Shown: in pieces, positions 45,678-56,959 of the stretch
Layout: each line of letters opens with the position of its first letter
Position numbering within the stretch: position 1 is the first letter of the stretch
Assembly: GCA_964304625.1 (NCBI GenBank)
Contig: OZ199840.1
Coordinates: 6,696,001-6,760,000, forward strand
DNA length: 64,000 nt
Source of the DNA: Kudoa neothunni
Lineage: Eukaryota; Cnidaria
Reading direction: 5' to 3'
The notes under the pieces: model-generated
What the model saw: only the letters and a program-made list of their open reading frames with translations
Databases searched by the model: none
Told to the model about the DNA's origin: nothing
Made by a program: the position numbers and the translations under genes

Positions 45678-47050
45678 CTAAATTTTATCAGCGTTGAAGA
45701 CTTTTTCATCTAACACGTGAAACCTAATGGTCCCAGATTCTGCACCACTCACAAAGCTATAAAATTGTTAAGAAACACAAAATACAGCAAACAAATTACG
45801 AATCGCCATTTGGGTTGTATCGTAAACTATTTACAGGGCCAGCATGTCCAGGGACGTTTGCAAACTCAACGCCCGTAAGATAATTGAAGAAGCGATGTTG
45901 AGTCAAATGCTCAAATATATCTGTGGTAGTAATCTCGGAAGCGCTGACACCACCAGCAAGTGCAATCTATGCACAAACAAAAAAATTACATTGGATATTT
46001 TATTAGTGCGGAAATACATGAGGTTTAGTAGGAGAAAAATCCGCAGTATTTACACCTCTTGGAGTTTTAAAAACTTGTACCAAGGACATATCTTTCATAT
46101 TCCATAACTAAAAATTCAAAAAAATTATAACAAACAGAAAAAAAATAAAATAGTACTTTTGCTGTAGTATCCTCTGAAGAACTTATTCCAAACAACCCAT
46201 CCGGCGATACGCTAAAATCATTGATACGCAAGGTGTGTGCTCTGATATTTAGCTTTATCGATTCCGTCTATAAATCACGAGAAGTAATTACAAAAATTAA
46301 GAACAGTTTTGTTCTTCACCTTCAAATCATAAAATTGGATAGTCCCATCAGACTGGCAAAGAATAATAGAATCATCAAATGGACTCCACAACGAAAGGTT
46401 GTCTTAGCTTCATTGTTTGCAAGAACCAGACGTTTGAATTCTTTAGGGCTGTCTATATAAGTATAATAACAATGACGAATAGTCTAATACAAAACCTACT
46501 TATATCATGGTAAATAGTAAGCCATTTGGATTTGGAAGTTCCGTAATGTGTCATAAAGAATGATTTTCGATTTTTTGCTATGCCACAGGTGGTGATACTG
46601 CCCTCAGCTTCAGAACTCCAAAGCTTTTTCCCAGTCTCCACGTCAAAAATGAACGAAAGATAATCACTACCCGCGGTTAACATAAATCTACTGTCACCTA
46701 TTACCAATCAGTATAAACTAATTATTGACAAAAAAACAAGTATTGAACGGTACTGCTAACATCAATATCATTCAATGCACCCTCATGACCAACATAGTCT
46801 CCAAAGGGCTCAAATGATTCTGTTCTCCATGCTATTATTTGTTTGTACCTGGAACTTACAAAACACAAGTCGCCAGCAGTATTATGTTTAACTTTGGTAA
46901 TGGGGCGCCCAAATGGTGCAAACTCATATGCATTCCTAAATAAATTTGATCGATAGTATATTTTAGCCAACTCAGGCAGGAAAACACATACAACCATGAA
47001 GAAACAGCGTACAAAGTGTCTGGGTTGGTTTTCTCGCTGCGCTTGCGCAT
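45678..47050 (-). CDS. EIF3I: Eukaryotic translation initiation factor 3 subunit I (WD40)
   Basis: eIF3i (TRIP-1) is a seven-bladed WD40 subunit of eIF3 in the 43S initiation complex. Exons on the minus strand: 47050-46995, 46935-46754, 46697-46500, 46452-46320, 46267-46157, 46107-46018, 45966-45800 and 45756-45678. Introns are 43-59 bp, all GT-AG. Blades are visible in GRPITKVKHNTAGDLCFVSS, YVGHEGALNDIDV, FDVETGKKLW, IRAHTLRINDFSVSPDG, SSEDTTAKLWNM and VPGHAGPVNSLRYNPNG. Exon 4 stays in frame only if a further 29-nt GT-AG segment (46438-46410) is removed. Then the protein is 328 residues, against 325 in human. The start MRKRSEKTNPDTL is inferred from phase. Apart from that segment there are no breaks. 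Confidence 0.9.
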
Positions 47051-48025
47051 GAAGTGTAGCGTGGTGACGGAATTTGCGAAATTTCATTTATTTAATGAAT
47101 TTCTTTGATTTCAAAAGATTTAATTTATTTTAAATACTTCTGTTGAAAATTTTCAGTTGTAAATGAGATCCACGCGTAGCATTGCCATCACAACAAAAGT
47201 TGTTTGACGTTGCAATAGTTTTGGGTCTTTAATAGTGGACAGCGTGCGACTTCTCCGGAGATTTAGGGCAATCCCAAAGAGACCAAATAAATGGGTGAAG
47301 AAATTTACGCAATTTTAGAGGCATGCTCTAAATTTGTCGGGGGATTGCTCCAGCATTTCGTTGCCTTTTCTAGTTGTTTCAACTAGCTGAAACCTATCGT
47401 AAATAAAATAATTCCGTCGTAGTTTCATTTCTTTATAATTGTTGGATCATCATCAATCCCATCATTTACTTAGAATGTGCTAATTTCTTCTACAGTTTTG
47501 GTTTCCATTTTAAATGAATCAGATTAATAAGTACGGGTTTTGTTGCCAAATTCTTATATATTGAATACGATTATATGTATCATTTAATAAACGTTGTTTA
47601 ATATTTTATTGATCCGTTTATAAAATTTTAATCGCGTATTTTTTTAACCTAAGTCACTTGAAAATTTGCACCCTCCGAGTAACATTGGGATATTTTTACA
47701 CCCCACATTTTTGTTGGATTAAACAATTTAGAATATAAAAATAATTATTTTTGGAAACTTTGAAAAATTATTGTCGATTAAATTTGAAACCTTAGACTAA
47801 CATTTATAGCTAAGCATGAACAGCGCGTGCGTGTAAAATCAAAAGTTGTCATCTGATGTAGAATGTGTATTGACAATACATTTACAAGATCCTATTTTCT
47901 AATTTGGAAAGCTTTTAAGTAGCATTAGAATTATTTTATTAAATATAAAAACAGACGAATAACATTAATAATAAGACAACATTGACATAAAGTTATTGGC
48001 TATAACAACTAAAATAAACATGATT
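47051..48025. other. Spacer upstream of eIF3i
   Basis: A GC-richer patch at 47220-47400 includes the palindrome GTTTCAACTAGCTGAAAC. It may be the promoter region or a small repeat. No gene supported. Confidence 0.4.
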
Positions 48026-48370
48026 GGAACGGAATCTTCAGCAAGATGAAGCACAAATATCGTATTTTATTTTGGTTTTTCTATCATACGTCCTATCGAA
48101 AAATCGACATCTCCCACAACTACATTGTTCAATTATAACAGAGGAGTCTTCATTTGTTGTCATATGTTGTTTCCGCTTCAAAAGTAGTCGATGTGTCAAC
48201 TGGGTTGTCATCATTTTCAAAAATTCTCTCCTGAGTAAGTTTGAAGAAGTAAATAAATTTTTTGTATATACGAAACGCGTTAATCAGGCTAATATCAACC
48301 ATTTTAAAGAAAACAATTAACGACCAACGACAAATTATTCGTCCCACATTTGTTGCTACCAATAATCTGG
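48026..48370 (-). pseudogene. piggyBac transposase C-terminal tail
   Basis: The minus strand reads ICRWSLIVFFKMVDISLINA, the conserved segment after the third Asp. After a frame change comes a Cys-rich end, SCGRCRFFDRTYDRKTKIKY, then DICASSC, the piggyBac zinc finger with some Cys changed. The catalytic region is missing. It lies next to, but outside, the hAT element that starts at 48407. Confidence 0.65.
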
Positions 48371-51300
48371 AAATTGTATCAACTCCACCCTTTACTACAT
48401 CATAATTAGGGAATGCCGTTTCCGACGTTTATTTTCAAAAAATTCGACGGTTTAAATCGACGTTTATGTCCCAATTTTAAGTAGTGCACATGCTCCTATA
48501 AAATATTCTGTGCAAAACAAAACAATACGTGGAAAAATGATATAATATTTAAAGTATTCTAAATCGTTCATTTGACAAATGCGTCCTATCTTGCGTTAAT
48601 ACATGTTTCATTCGGGAAAAATTACCTTCGACTGATGTAGCTGATAATGGAATTGCATTCAAATCTTTACTGATTTTTGAAATAATTGTGTTTGTATCTT
48701 CGAGCGCAGGCGGTAAAAAGGAAAGAAATGACGATAACTCAAAAAGAGGGAATAAATATATAATGGTAAACGCGATGTTATATGTGGTGAGGGGTGCCAA
48801 ATACCGATTGCCGAATATATGTACCTTCATCTCTGGGTATTCCTATGTGAATGTTACCCAGGTTCGAAGTGTATCATTTTGTGGATAACCCCATTACTCA
48901 CCTATCAGCAATCGGAGTAGGTCCGCCTGATGATTCTGGTTCCCTTGAAATCGTTAACGGTTTCTTTGACAGAAACCGCACGGTTTGGTCACGATACCCA
49001 ACAAATTGGATGCGATTTACGATATGTTTCCCGAGAATTGCAAGAATCGGATACATTACCTGTTTCAGAGCGCGGAAATGTTGAAAATTCACGCTGAAGA
49101 TTTTCTTTTCCCGCTATGTTGCAAACGAATTGTGAAAAATCAAGATTTTGAACAGTTTCGAAAAAGTGATTGGACGGAAAGGATGGCGTCTATTTGCACT
49201 CCCTCGGTGCATGCGGGGAGGATTAAAGCATTATCTCTATATGTGCTTTTCCTCTTATATTGGTTGTTGCAGAAAAGCACTAATAACCAAAAACGATAAA
49301 TAATATTTTTTGAAAAATGACTAAAATAAAAATATTTTTTCTACTTTTTTGTTATCAACACAGTTTTTTAATTGTTTTAGTTTTCCTTTTATTTTAATGG
49401 AACGAAAACTGAAATCATACGAGTTGGAATTTTTTTCATTTGGTTGATTTATGGAAAATGTGGTTTTATTCTCGTGCTGATCTTATAAGTTTTTTAGGCT
49501 CTTGTAAAATTCGTTTTATTGACTACCACCAAGTGTATTTAATTGATCCAATATTTCCAAACATAATTTTTTGTTGTTTTTAAACTTTAATTTTAAATGT
49601 AATATTGGTTGGTAAAACATTCATGCCGATATTTTGTGAATCAATATCGGGGAAGTTTATAATTGTTGAAATATCGTCGTCTGTTTTATTATCATGAAAC
49701 GTAATCATTGCTGAACAAGATACAATGTAAACAAAGAACAGGTTTTTTTAAGTTCTTAATTGATAATAATTTCAGATTTTGAGTCTCTAATTTGAGTTTA
49801 TCAGCAGAAAAACTGAACAAACGATTTATTATTGCCAAAATATCATCATTATCATCAATGTTGTTGTTATTAATAAGAATCAGACCATTTTTTTATAAAT
49901 TATCACCATGGATGGTCTTACAATAATTGATTATTGAATTGACTTAGTAAATTAACGTTGATTTTGACATAAATCTTTTATCTCGTGATGCTCTTGTTCA
50001 ATCCTGCTATTTGTATTTGAACCAAATGTCAGAGCATTGAGACAATGAACTTGAGCCCAAATATTTTGAATATTAATCCAGTTTTTTTCCAAATATTGAA
50101 AATACATTGGATTTGTCGAATATAATTCGTTCAAATGAAGTAAAATGAGTCGGCACTTTCAAAATATATCAAATTTTTTATAGGATTTTTTAAATTATCA
50201 AATGAACAGAATCGTTTGTTGAATAAATCGCGGCCTTCTGAACTCATTACGCTCAAAACTAACAAACCGCACGAAGATATATTCATATGAGTTTTTCTTG
50301 TAATTATTATCTAATCATTTTTTAATTTAGAATACATGGAAGTTGGCATAAAATTGTTTCATGGAGTAAATATGATTGTAATTTTTGCGATAAATAATAA
50401 TTGACGTACGGCTTTAAAAGTCAATCAAAAAATATTATTTGGGTAATGGTATAGTATGCTGCTCCCAAAATTCGTCCCCTTGCGCATCTGTGAGTTTACC
50501 GACATTAGACTGATTCGAATATTTACAATTTTAAAATATGGTCCGTATACTAATAAACCACATAATTCAATTCTAAAAATTTGACCTAAATTCTCGTTCG
50601 GCCTAGCTCGGTCATCGCGCATGATTTTACGCATGTGGTTTCTATACTGGTTTCTTTACGAATTTAGTATTTATATCTGCCCCTATTTAATTTTTCTAAC
50701 TAATTTAGTTGTCTATATCGATTATATTATAAATTATACTTATTGTCGTCGATAATTATAATGAAATTAGATTTTTTTTAATTAAATACATTATAATAAG
50801 ATGGTATTTCCGAGGTGAAGATATGCGATTCAATTTAAAATTTTCTAGTTTTTCCATTTTTTTAAAAACTATAAATAGTTGCTTATATCGAATATGGGGA
50901 AAACAAAGATGCCGTAACCAGTTTTCAAATGTTGCCTAACAATTTATACGTTTTTTTACAATAAATTTTCGTTTTATCAGCAATCGTTACTATATTTTCA
51001 GTATTATCCATAATTTTAAGGAGAAAAAACTATATTGTTTTATCTGATTCTATATTACCCTAATACCTATTGGATACTAAAGGTAATTAAACAATCTTTT
51101 CGCGATGAACTACTAATTAAATATAATTTATTCGTTTGGTATTGTGAATAATGTAAATGTTTGTATAGGTCATTTAATTTTAAATAATTCGATATAAATG
51201 AGTTCAGCGTATGTTATGGACACATCATCTTAAAAAACATTGTTAGGGCAAGGAACCATCGTTCAAATATAACAATAATAATATAGAGGCTAATATAAGG

Positions 51301-51805
51301 GTGTTTATATAGTTAGCGCCAACTGTATATTAATACACATAGGTACCGACCAAGATAATGTGTGTCATTATATCTTTGACGCCGAAGACTAACTGTCAGC
51401 CCCAACAAACATCAACTCTATTAATATCTAAATCTGAGGTTTATAATCTGATGCCCATAGAATTTTAATGGATGTTCTAAAACAATCAAAGGGTTTTTAT
51501 TAATAATTTCAGCAAATTTGTTTTCCCCTTTTATTGCATAATTGCAATTAAATTTTTGAATTTTCAAACTATTAATGTAATTAATACAAATATTACGTAT
51601 GCCTTTGCGTTATCATTTGAAATGATTAATTATCATTTATTAATAATTTCCTCGTACTCTTAACTAATCTTTATAAATTTTTTCCCCCAAAACGAGAGTG
51701 ATTTCGTAATTTATTTTATATTAACAAAATATTTTGAGAAATTATTGTGCTCGTTTACCAAAGGGGACAAGAATAAGCTCATTGAATATTTTATGAAATA
51801 TATTA

Positions 51806-53157
51806 TAGGGTTTCTCATTTATACTCGGCATTATTGCAGTTAATCTCGGCACCTTTGAGATTTAAATTAAGCGTATTCGCGGTTAGTCTTTAAATTTGTG
51901 TGAATGCGTAGAGATCATGAACCGGAGAAAAAAGATGTATTATATTTATTCCAATAACCTCAATAAAATTATTATTCGAGAATAATTTCAACTCTAGAAG
52001 ACCTGGTGACGTAACCTAACATTTTGCGATAGAAACCGTCACAATGTTGGGATGTGATTTCTTGGAAACACTCTTTTATCGCACTCTTCAACTCGTTTTC
52101 ATTTTGACATTGCCTGTGGATAACTAGACTTTTCAAAACAGAGAATACATTCTCTATTGGATTCAGAAATGGACTATACGGAGGTAAATATCTTATCGTG
52201 AATTTTTGTTGAAGGATTAATTCTTTTAGTCACATATAATGATGTATTTTCGCATTGTCCATAACGAAAACAGGATTATCAATACCACTTGATACACAGC
52301 TGGATGTTAGTTCCTGTAGACAAATTTTAAAATCCTCACCTGAAACTGCTCGCTCGTGTATCTTACTATATATGATGCCTTTTATGTTGATTGCAACAAC
52401 TACAGATATGTTTCTGCTTCTTGCTGCAGAAACAAAACAATATGTAGAAGTTCCTCTCAAAGAGCGACCTCTTTTAGGTCTTGTGACCACTGAAAATCCC
52501 AGCATATTCAATTCTCTTTTGAAGCGTCGTCTCACAATTTCTCCTCTCGGGGACCCTTACGAGGGATTTTAAAGTGTAATGAAATTTGCCGATAACTCTA
52601 TCTATCGTGCTTAGGAACACTGTTATTCCAAACTCGTCATTCGATTTTTGTTTAAGTTCTTTCAACGTAATTTGAGAGTTGTCGTCCACCCACCTGATAA
52701 TATTTTTCTTCTGATCAGGAGAGAGGAGCGAAGGTCTTTTTCCGCCTCTAGATTTTGCATCTAGTGTTCCGGTTTCGCGAAACTTTGATAATATGGACCA
52801 CACGGTGGATCTTGGTAGATGCATTTCGGAAGCAATGTAAGTATCACTTCTTCCACTTAAACAGAAATTAAACATTTGTTCTCTTAAGTCGGAAGAAATA
52901 GTTTTTCGCAGCTTTCTTTTTTCTTTGTGTGTTGGTATATTAGAAATTTCGATATCATCAGATATGGAGGTCTCAGATTCAACGATATGATCCCTGTTAT
53001 TAGGGTTCATCTGGTGAATTCAATCTCTTAATAATATAAAAAATAATTTAACAAAAAAAACTTTTTTCAACTAACGCGAGATATTAAAAAATTTGAATAC
53101 TACTGTTGAGGTGCTGAGATCGATTGCAAACGTGCCGAGTATAAATGAGAAACCCTA
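51806..53157 (-). mobile_element. Tc1-type transposon, innermost layer
   Basis: The ends are inverted: TAGGGTTTCTCATTTATACT, then CGGCA on the left (51806), and the same 25 bases in reverse from 53157. Homology goes on more weakly to about 50 bp (CTCGGCACC against TCAGCACC). The flanking TA is duplicated (51804-51805 and 53158-53159). It is 1.35 kb with one minus-strand transposase. Confidence 0.9.
52005..53010 (-). pseudogene. Tc1-type transposase with catalytic deletion
   Basis: It starts MNPNNRDHIVESETSISDDI (53010). The paired helix-turn-helix region includes SDLREQMFNFCLSGRSDTYI and STVWSILSKFRETGTL. GRPR-like GGKRPSL follows. Near 52540 the expected first-Asp block is missing: the frame jumps from LQKRIEYA to GFSVVTRPKRGRSL, a deletion that also shifts frame. 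The rest has VFVMDNAKIHHYM with the second Asp, a TGA just after it (about 52228), and YLPPYSPFLNPIENVFSVLK with Glu at the 34-residue spacing. The C-terminus ends near 52005. The terminal repeats are far better preserved than the gene. Confidence 0.8.
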
Positions 53158-55360
53158 TATTTATGATTAGGCAATACGTACTTTACGTGAAATTGATATT
53201 ATATATAAAAATCGTTATTTCCTCAAATCTAATTATCTTAATAAATATAACGAAATTAATGAAAATAATGATTTTCATGATAGTTTAAGATTTAAATCAT
53301 CTCAAGAGTGTAATTCCGTCAATATTCTTTTCACGGATTATTTTAAAAAAATATAATATTTATATTCATTAAATTCTAATATTCGTTTAAATTGAAATAT
53401 TACAGATTGCGGAAATTCTTTAATCAAAGAAATTATTATAATTTATGCGACAACTATTTAAAAAATTTGGCAATACAATGTTTATATAATGTAATGAAAT
53501 AACTTCCGGAAAATAATACGATACATAGTTATAAACTTGATAAGAATATTAAAAAATAAAATTAAGTAGAAATATTAAATAGGGGTAGATATAAATACTA
53601 AATTCGTAAAGAAACCAGTATAGAAACCACATGCGTAAAATCATGCGCGATGACCGAGCTAGGCCGAACGAGAATTTAGGTCAAATTTTTAGAATTGAAT
53701 TATGTGGTTTATTAGTATACGGACCATATTTTAAAATTGTAAATATTCGAATCAGTCTAATATCGATAAACTCACAGATGTGCAAGGGGCAGAATTTTGG
53801 GAGCAGTACACTATACCATTACCATTATTTGGCGTTAGCAGCTATTATTATTTATTTGAAATGACTAATATAAGAGTAAAAGCACATATTGAGATAATGC
53901 TTTAATCCTTCGCGCATGCACCGAGGGAATGCAAATAGACACTATCGACGGAAAGCAACATTCAATTTGTTTATTAATTATTGTAGATATCTCAACAACC
54001 AACAAATTAACAAATTTTGACATATTTCCGAAAATCTTTTCTCTTCTGTCAAATGGAAACATTTCCATGGAATTTTTAAAATTATTTAATATATCTGTAG
54101 GGAAATATTGTAATTACATTTCATCCAATTATGGAGATGTGAAAAACCATATGAACTCTTGGATTCGATCGACATGGAAAAATCATACAATGGAGACAAA
54201 GATATCGAAATGAGTTTAAGGTGAATATGTAACTCGCTTAATGATTAATTGGATATCTCAAAAATACTCATAAATGATGAAACAGAATCATGGTTTGAAT
54301 TCAACAAAAAGTCAGAAATGGCTGGAAAATATTCAATGCAGCATTGTATACAATTGCACACACTGTACCATCTTATGTCAAGCACACGCAGGATCTCTTC
54401 GAAACTCTATTCCATGATTGGCAGGAATTTTAAGGAATGAATTTTTTGCGGATTTATTTTACACGAAAATGCAGAAAATTTCATGAAGAACTTTTTGACT
54501 CTGTCAAACACAACGTCAATCGATTTTTTAACCACCAGATGTATCATGTGGGAAAAAACACGGTACTCTTATAATATGGTTGTACATAGCCGACAAATTC
54601 TTGAAACATTTCTTCATATACGATACCGAATCAGAAATGATTGCCATACAGTTCCTCCAATTTATTCAATATGCTCGAAGTGTTTCCTAAACTTCATTCG
54701 CAACTATGACTGAGTTACATTCCGATATTATCTTGAAATTAAGCAAAAGCGTCCTTCTTTCAAGAGTTTCAGAATCATAAAAACTTGCTAAAATGTTTAT
54801 TAATGGCTTGTTTGTAAAATCAGACGTTTCACCAATGATAAGACTTAGTCGCTACCAATGACCTCGCATTATCTTCATTATTTTCAAATATCATCGTTAA
54901 ATACGTATCCACCAAGGCGCAACTGTTTGGGAATGATCTAAAAAGCTAACAATACTTTGATAAAAATCGTCGTAGATAACTTTTCTTATCAATCAGAGAG
55001 CGGAAATTCATCAAAAACTACAATAGACACCGATTCTATCCCTAAAGAAAATATATGGCATGAAGGAAGTCTCTTTCAACGGTTTTTTCAATGAAATGTG
55101 TTTTTTTCGATTTCATATGCTCGTTAATTCTATTTCGTTTTGACGAAAGTTTTACTTTACAATATTTGCAAATATATTCATTTTTAACATTTTCTATGAC
55201 CGTCCACACTTCCAGAAAACTAGAAATTTCTCTCTTATGTCTACCCATGCCTAAGTTAACTCGGAATAGATCGATCATTTACGCAAAATAAACGTCAAAA
55301 CTTTTTAAAAAATTCGACGAAAATCGATTTTAATTGCAGATGGCATTCCCTAATTATAAA

Positions 55361-55780
55361 CAATTTTTATTTAAATTAAAATGGGAAAAAGTAAATATAT
55401 TATTTATATATAGATATACAATCGAAATATTGGTGTATCATTTTCGATAAATAAAACTCGAATGGGTTTAATTTACAAAATAAGAAGAAATCCTACTCTA
55501 TGGTTTAAAAAATATCGTGCTGTTTATGCTCCACCACTCATTTAGTACCAATAGTGAAATATTATGGCAGCATGAATTTATTTCTATCCATAAATTTTTG
55601 ATTTTATTTGATATGCGTTTGGAATTAAGAAAAGTATTAACAAAATAAACATGCGACGAAAAGGGAGCAGTAACTCTTCCACGTGGAAAGCTTCAATTAA
55701 TCGTTTAGCAGATTGTTGAAATTCGTGATATACGTAATTCGTTACAAAAAATTTTTAGACGCTGTTAATGAATTCTGCGA
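55361..55780. other. Spacer between hAT nest and piggyBac
   Basis: AT-rich. No coding recognised. Confidence 0.4.
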
Positions 55781-56959
55781 TAAAGATGACATGCTTTCGA
55801 AGTTTTATCACTCTTTCTCCAGTCAATGTTGAGGATTTAATGGATGAGGAGGATAATTTGGCGCTAGATTTAATAATGGATATTGATATGAGAATCGTAC
55901 CCGAAATATATGGAGAGATTGAGATGCAGTATGAAAATAATTAGTAAATTTTTTGAAAATGAAGTTTTTCCACCCTAAAAATGTTCTCCAAATAAAATTA
56001 GGTCTCAAACTTTCAACGACTATGCATAATTTATTACCAGTTAAAAATTTATGGGAGGAACCTGCATACATTTTAGGAAAGAGTTGAGTCCTACAATGCG
56101 TTTCAATAACATTTGGACGAAAACATTACGGTGATAATTTTTAAAGCGATCACACTTACAAATTCAACAGAAAAATTAGCACATTTTTAATCTGACAGCC
56201 GAATAACTCATAACTTTTAATGGTATACTGTAACTTACCGGCTACCATACGTTAATCTGACAATATATGTGTTGGGGAAAACGCTGTAAACTCTGGAATA
56301 ATGCTAGTGAATAAAGCGATGACCTATATAAACATTTCAAATCTATTAAGAGATATCTCCATCTTAATAATAACGCGAGAATAGATCAGGGCGATAAATT
56401 ATTTAAATAAACAACCATTAATTTAAAAAAATGAATATAACTTTAAAAAAGTATGAAATTTTTAACAAGAACACCGCAGATGTGCAAATGGTACTATATT
56501 AAGGACATCATTCCTGTAGGATGTTTAGGCAGAGGGAAACCTTTACGCTTCGGATTTAAAAATTGGACAATAAGCTCTTCATATGGTTACACGTATAGCT
56601 TTTCTATTTACGATGGAAAACCAACAGTTGATATTTGAAGTAGATAGTGTGAAACGTATCATTGATGACTTGAGGATGTATCGAACCATAAATAGTTTTT
56701 TGATAATTTCTTTTTCGTCCTAAACAATTTTTTGCTATATTAACCGTAACACAGAAGTGTCTAAACGGAGAAAACGATTCGATGTACAAAAAAAAGATAT
56801 ATCTGATAATTCCACAAAAATTTTATGCTCTCATTGGAACGATATTAAATTAGTTTTATTGATGACTCATTGTTTTGCCCACACCCAATTACGAAAATTA
56901 ATAGATATTAAATTAATGTCTGTGACAGGTTAAACAGCCACACAACATGTATATGTATA

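Larger units (their letters stand above)
50442..53823. mobile_element. Long-TIR element B of unknown superfamily, inside MULE A2
   Basis: Terminal inverted repeats of about 265 bp (50442-50708 and 53558-53823) start GGTAATGGTATAG and are about 93-95 percent alike. The flanks are ATTATTTG (50434-50441 and 53824-53831), an 8-bp duplication. Copy A1 gives the empty site (ATTATTTGGTGTTAGC in reverse at 5050-5065), which confirms both ends. Apart from the Tc1 inserted in it, the 2-kb interior has no coding, so B is non-autonomous. The arms keep an open frame (MRKIMRDDRARPNENLG, then IFRIELCGLLVYGPYF) in both copies. Confidence 0.85.
49182..53946 (-). mobile_element. MULE-like element, copy A2, with perfect 9-bp duplication and its own insertion
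   Basis: The left end reads GATGGCGTCTATTTGCACTC. The right end, in reverse, reads GATAGTGTCTATTTGCATTC. The flanks carry GACGGAAAG (49173-49181 and 53947-53955), a 9-bp target duplication with no mismatch. Net of the inner element it is about 1.38 kb and collinear with copy A1 in reverse. It retains LTFGSNTNSRIEQEHHEIKD at about 50050-49980. Confidence 0.9.
48549..55278 (-). pseudogene. hAT transposase split by MULE copy A2
   Basis: The N-terminal BED zinc finger is at 55248-55080: GRHKREISSFLEVWTVI, then YICKYCKVKLSSKRNRINEH. A middle part lies at about 54100-53956 (FPFDRREKIFGNMSKF, then VNLLVVEISTIINKQIECC). It resumes after the 4.77-kb insertion at 49172 with NHFFETVQNLDFSQFVCNIA. The C-terminal dimerisation motif IPLSATSVEGNFSRMKHVLT is at 48650-48590, ending in a stop at 48549-48551. 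Removing the insertion and one 9-bp duplication keeps the frame exactly across the site. Several other frame changes exist (for example near 48900 and 54100-55040), so it was dead or has decayed since. Confidence 0.75.
48407..55352 (-). mobile_element. hAT transposon, outermost layer of a four-level nest
   Basis: The left end (48407) reads TAGGGAATGCCGTTTCC. The right end, in reverse from 55352, reads TAGGGAATGCCATCTGC. This is similar in form to the Ac-type TAGGGATG end. The flanks are ATCATAAT (48399-48406) and ATTATAAA (55353-55360), an 8-bp duplication with two changes. Subtracting the inner MULE leaves about 2.18 kb, normal for hAT. The inner layers are 49182-53946, 50442-53823 and 51806-53157. 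Confidence 0.8.

Noticed and set aside
46221-46460. Plus-strand frame within the eIF3i region
   Set aside because: Antisense shadow of eIF3i exons 4 and 5.
48851-49299. Plus-strand frames (for example FPENCKNRIHYLFQSAEMLK) that look like a host gene interrupted by a MULE
   Set aside because: The minus strand of the same DNA is a hAT transposase whose frame rejoins exactly when the MULE is removed, so the plus-strand frames are shadows.
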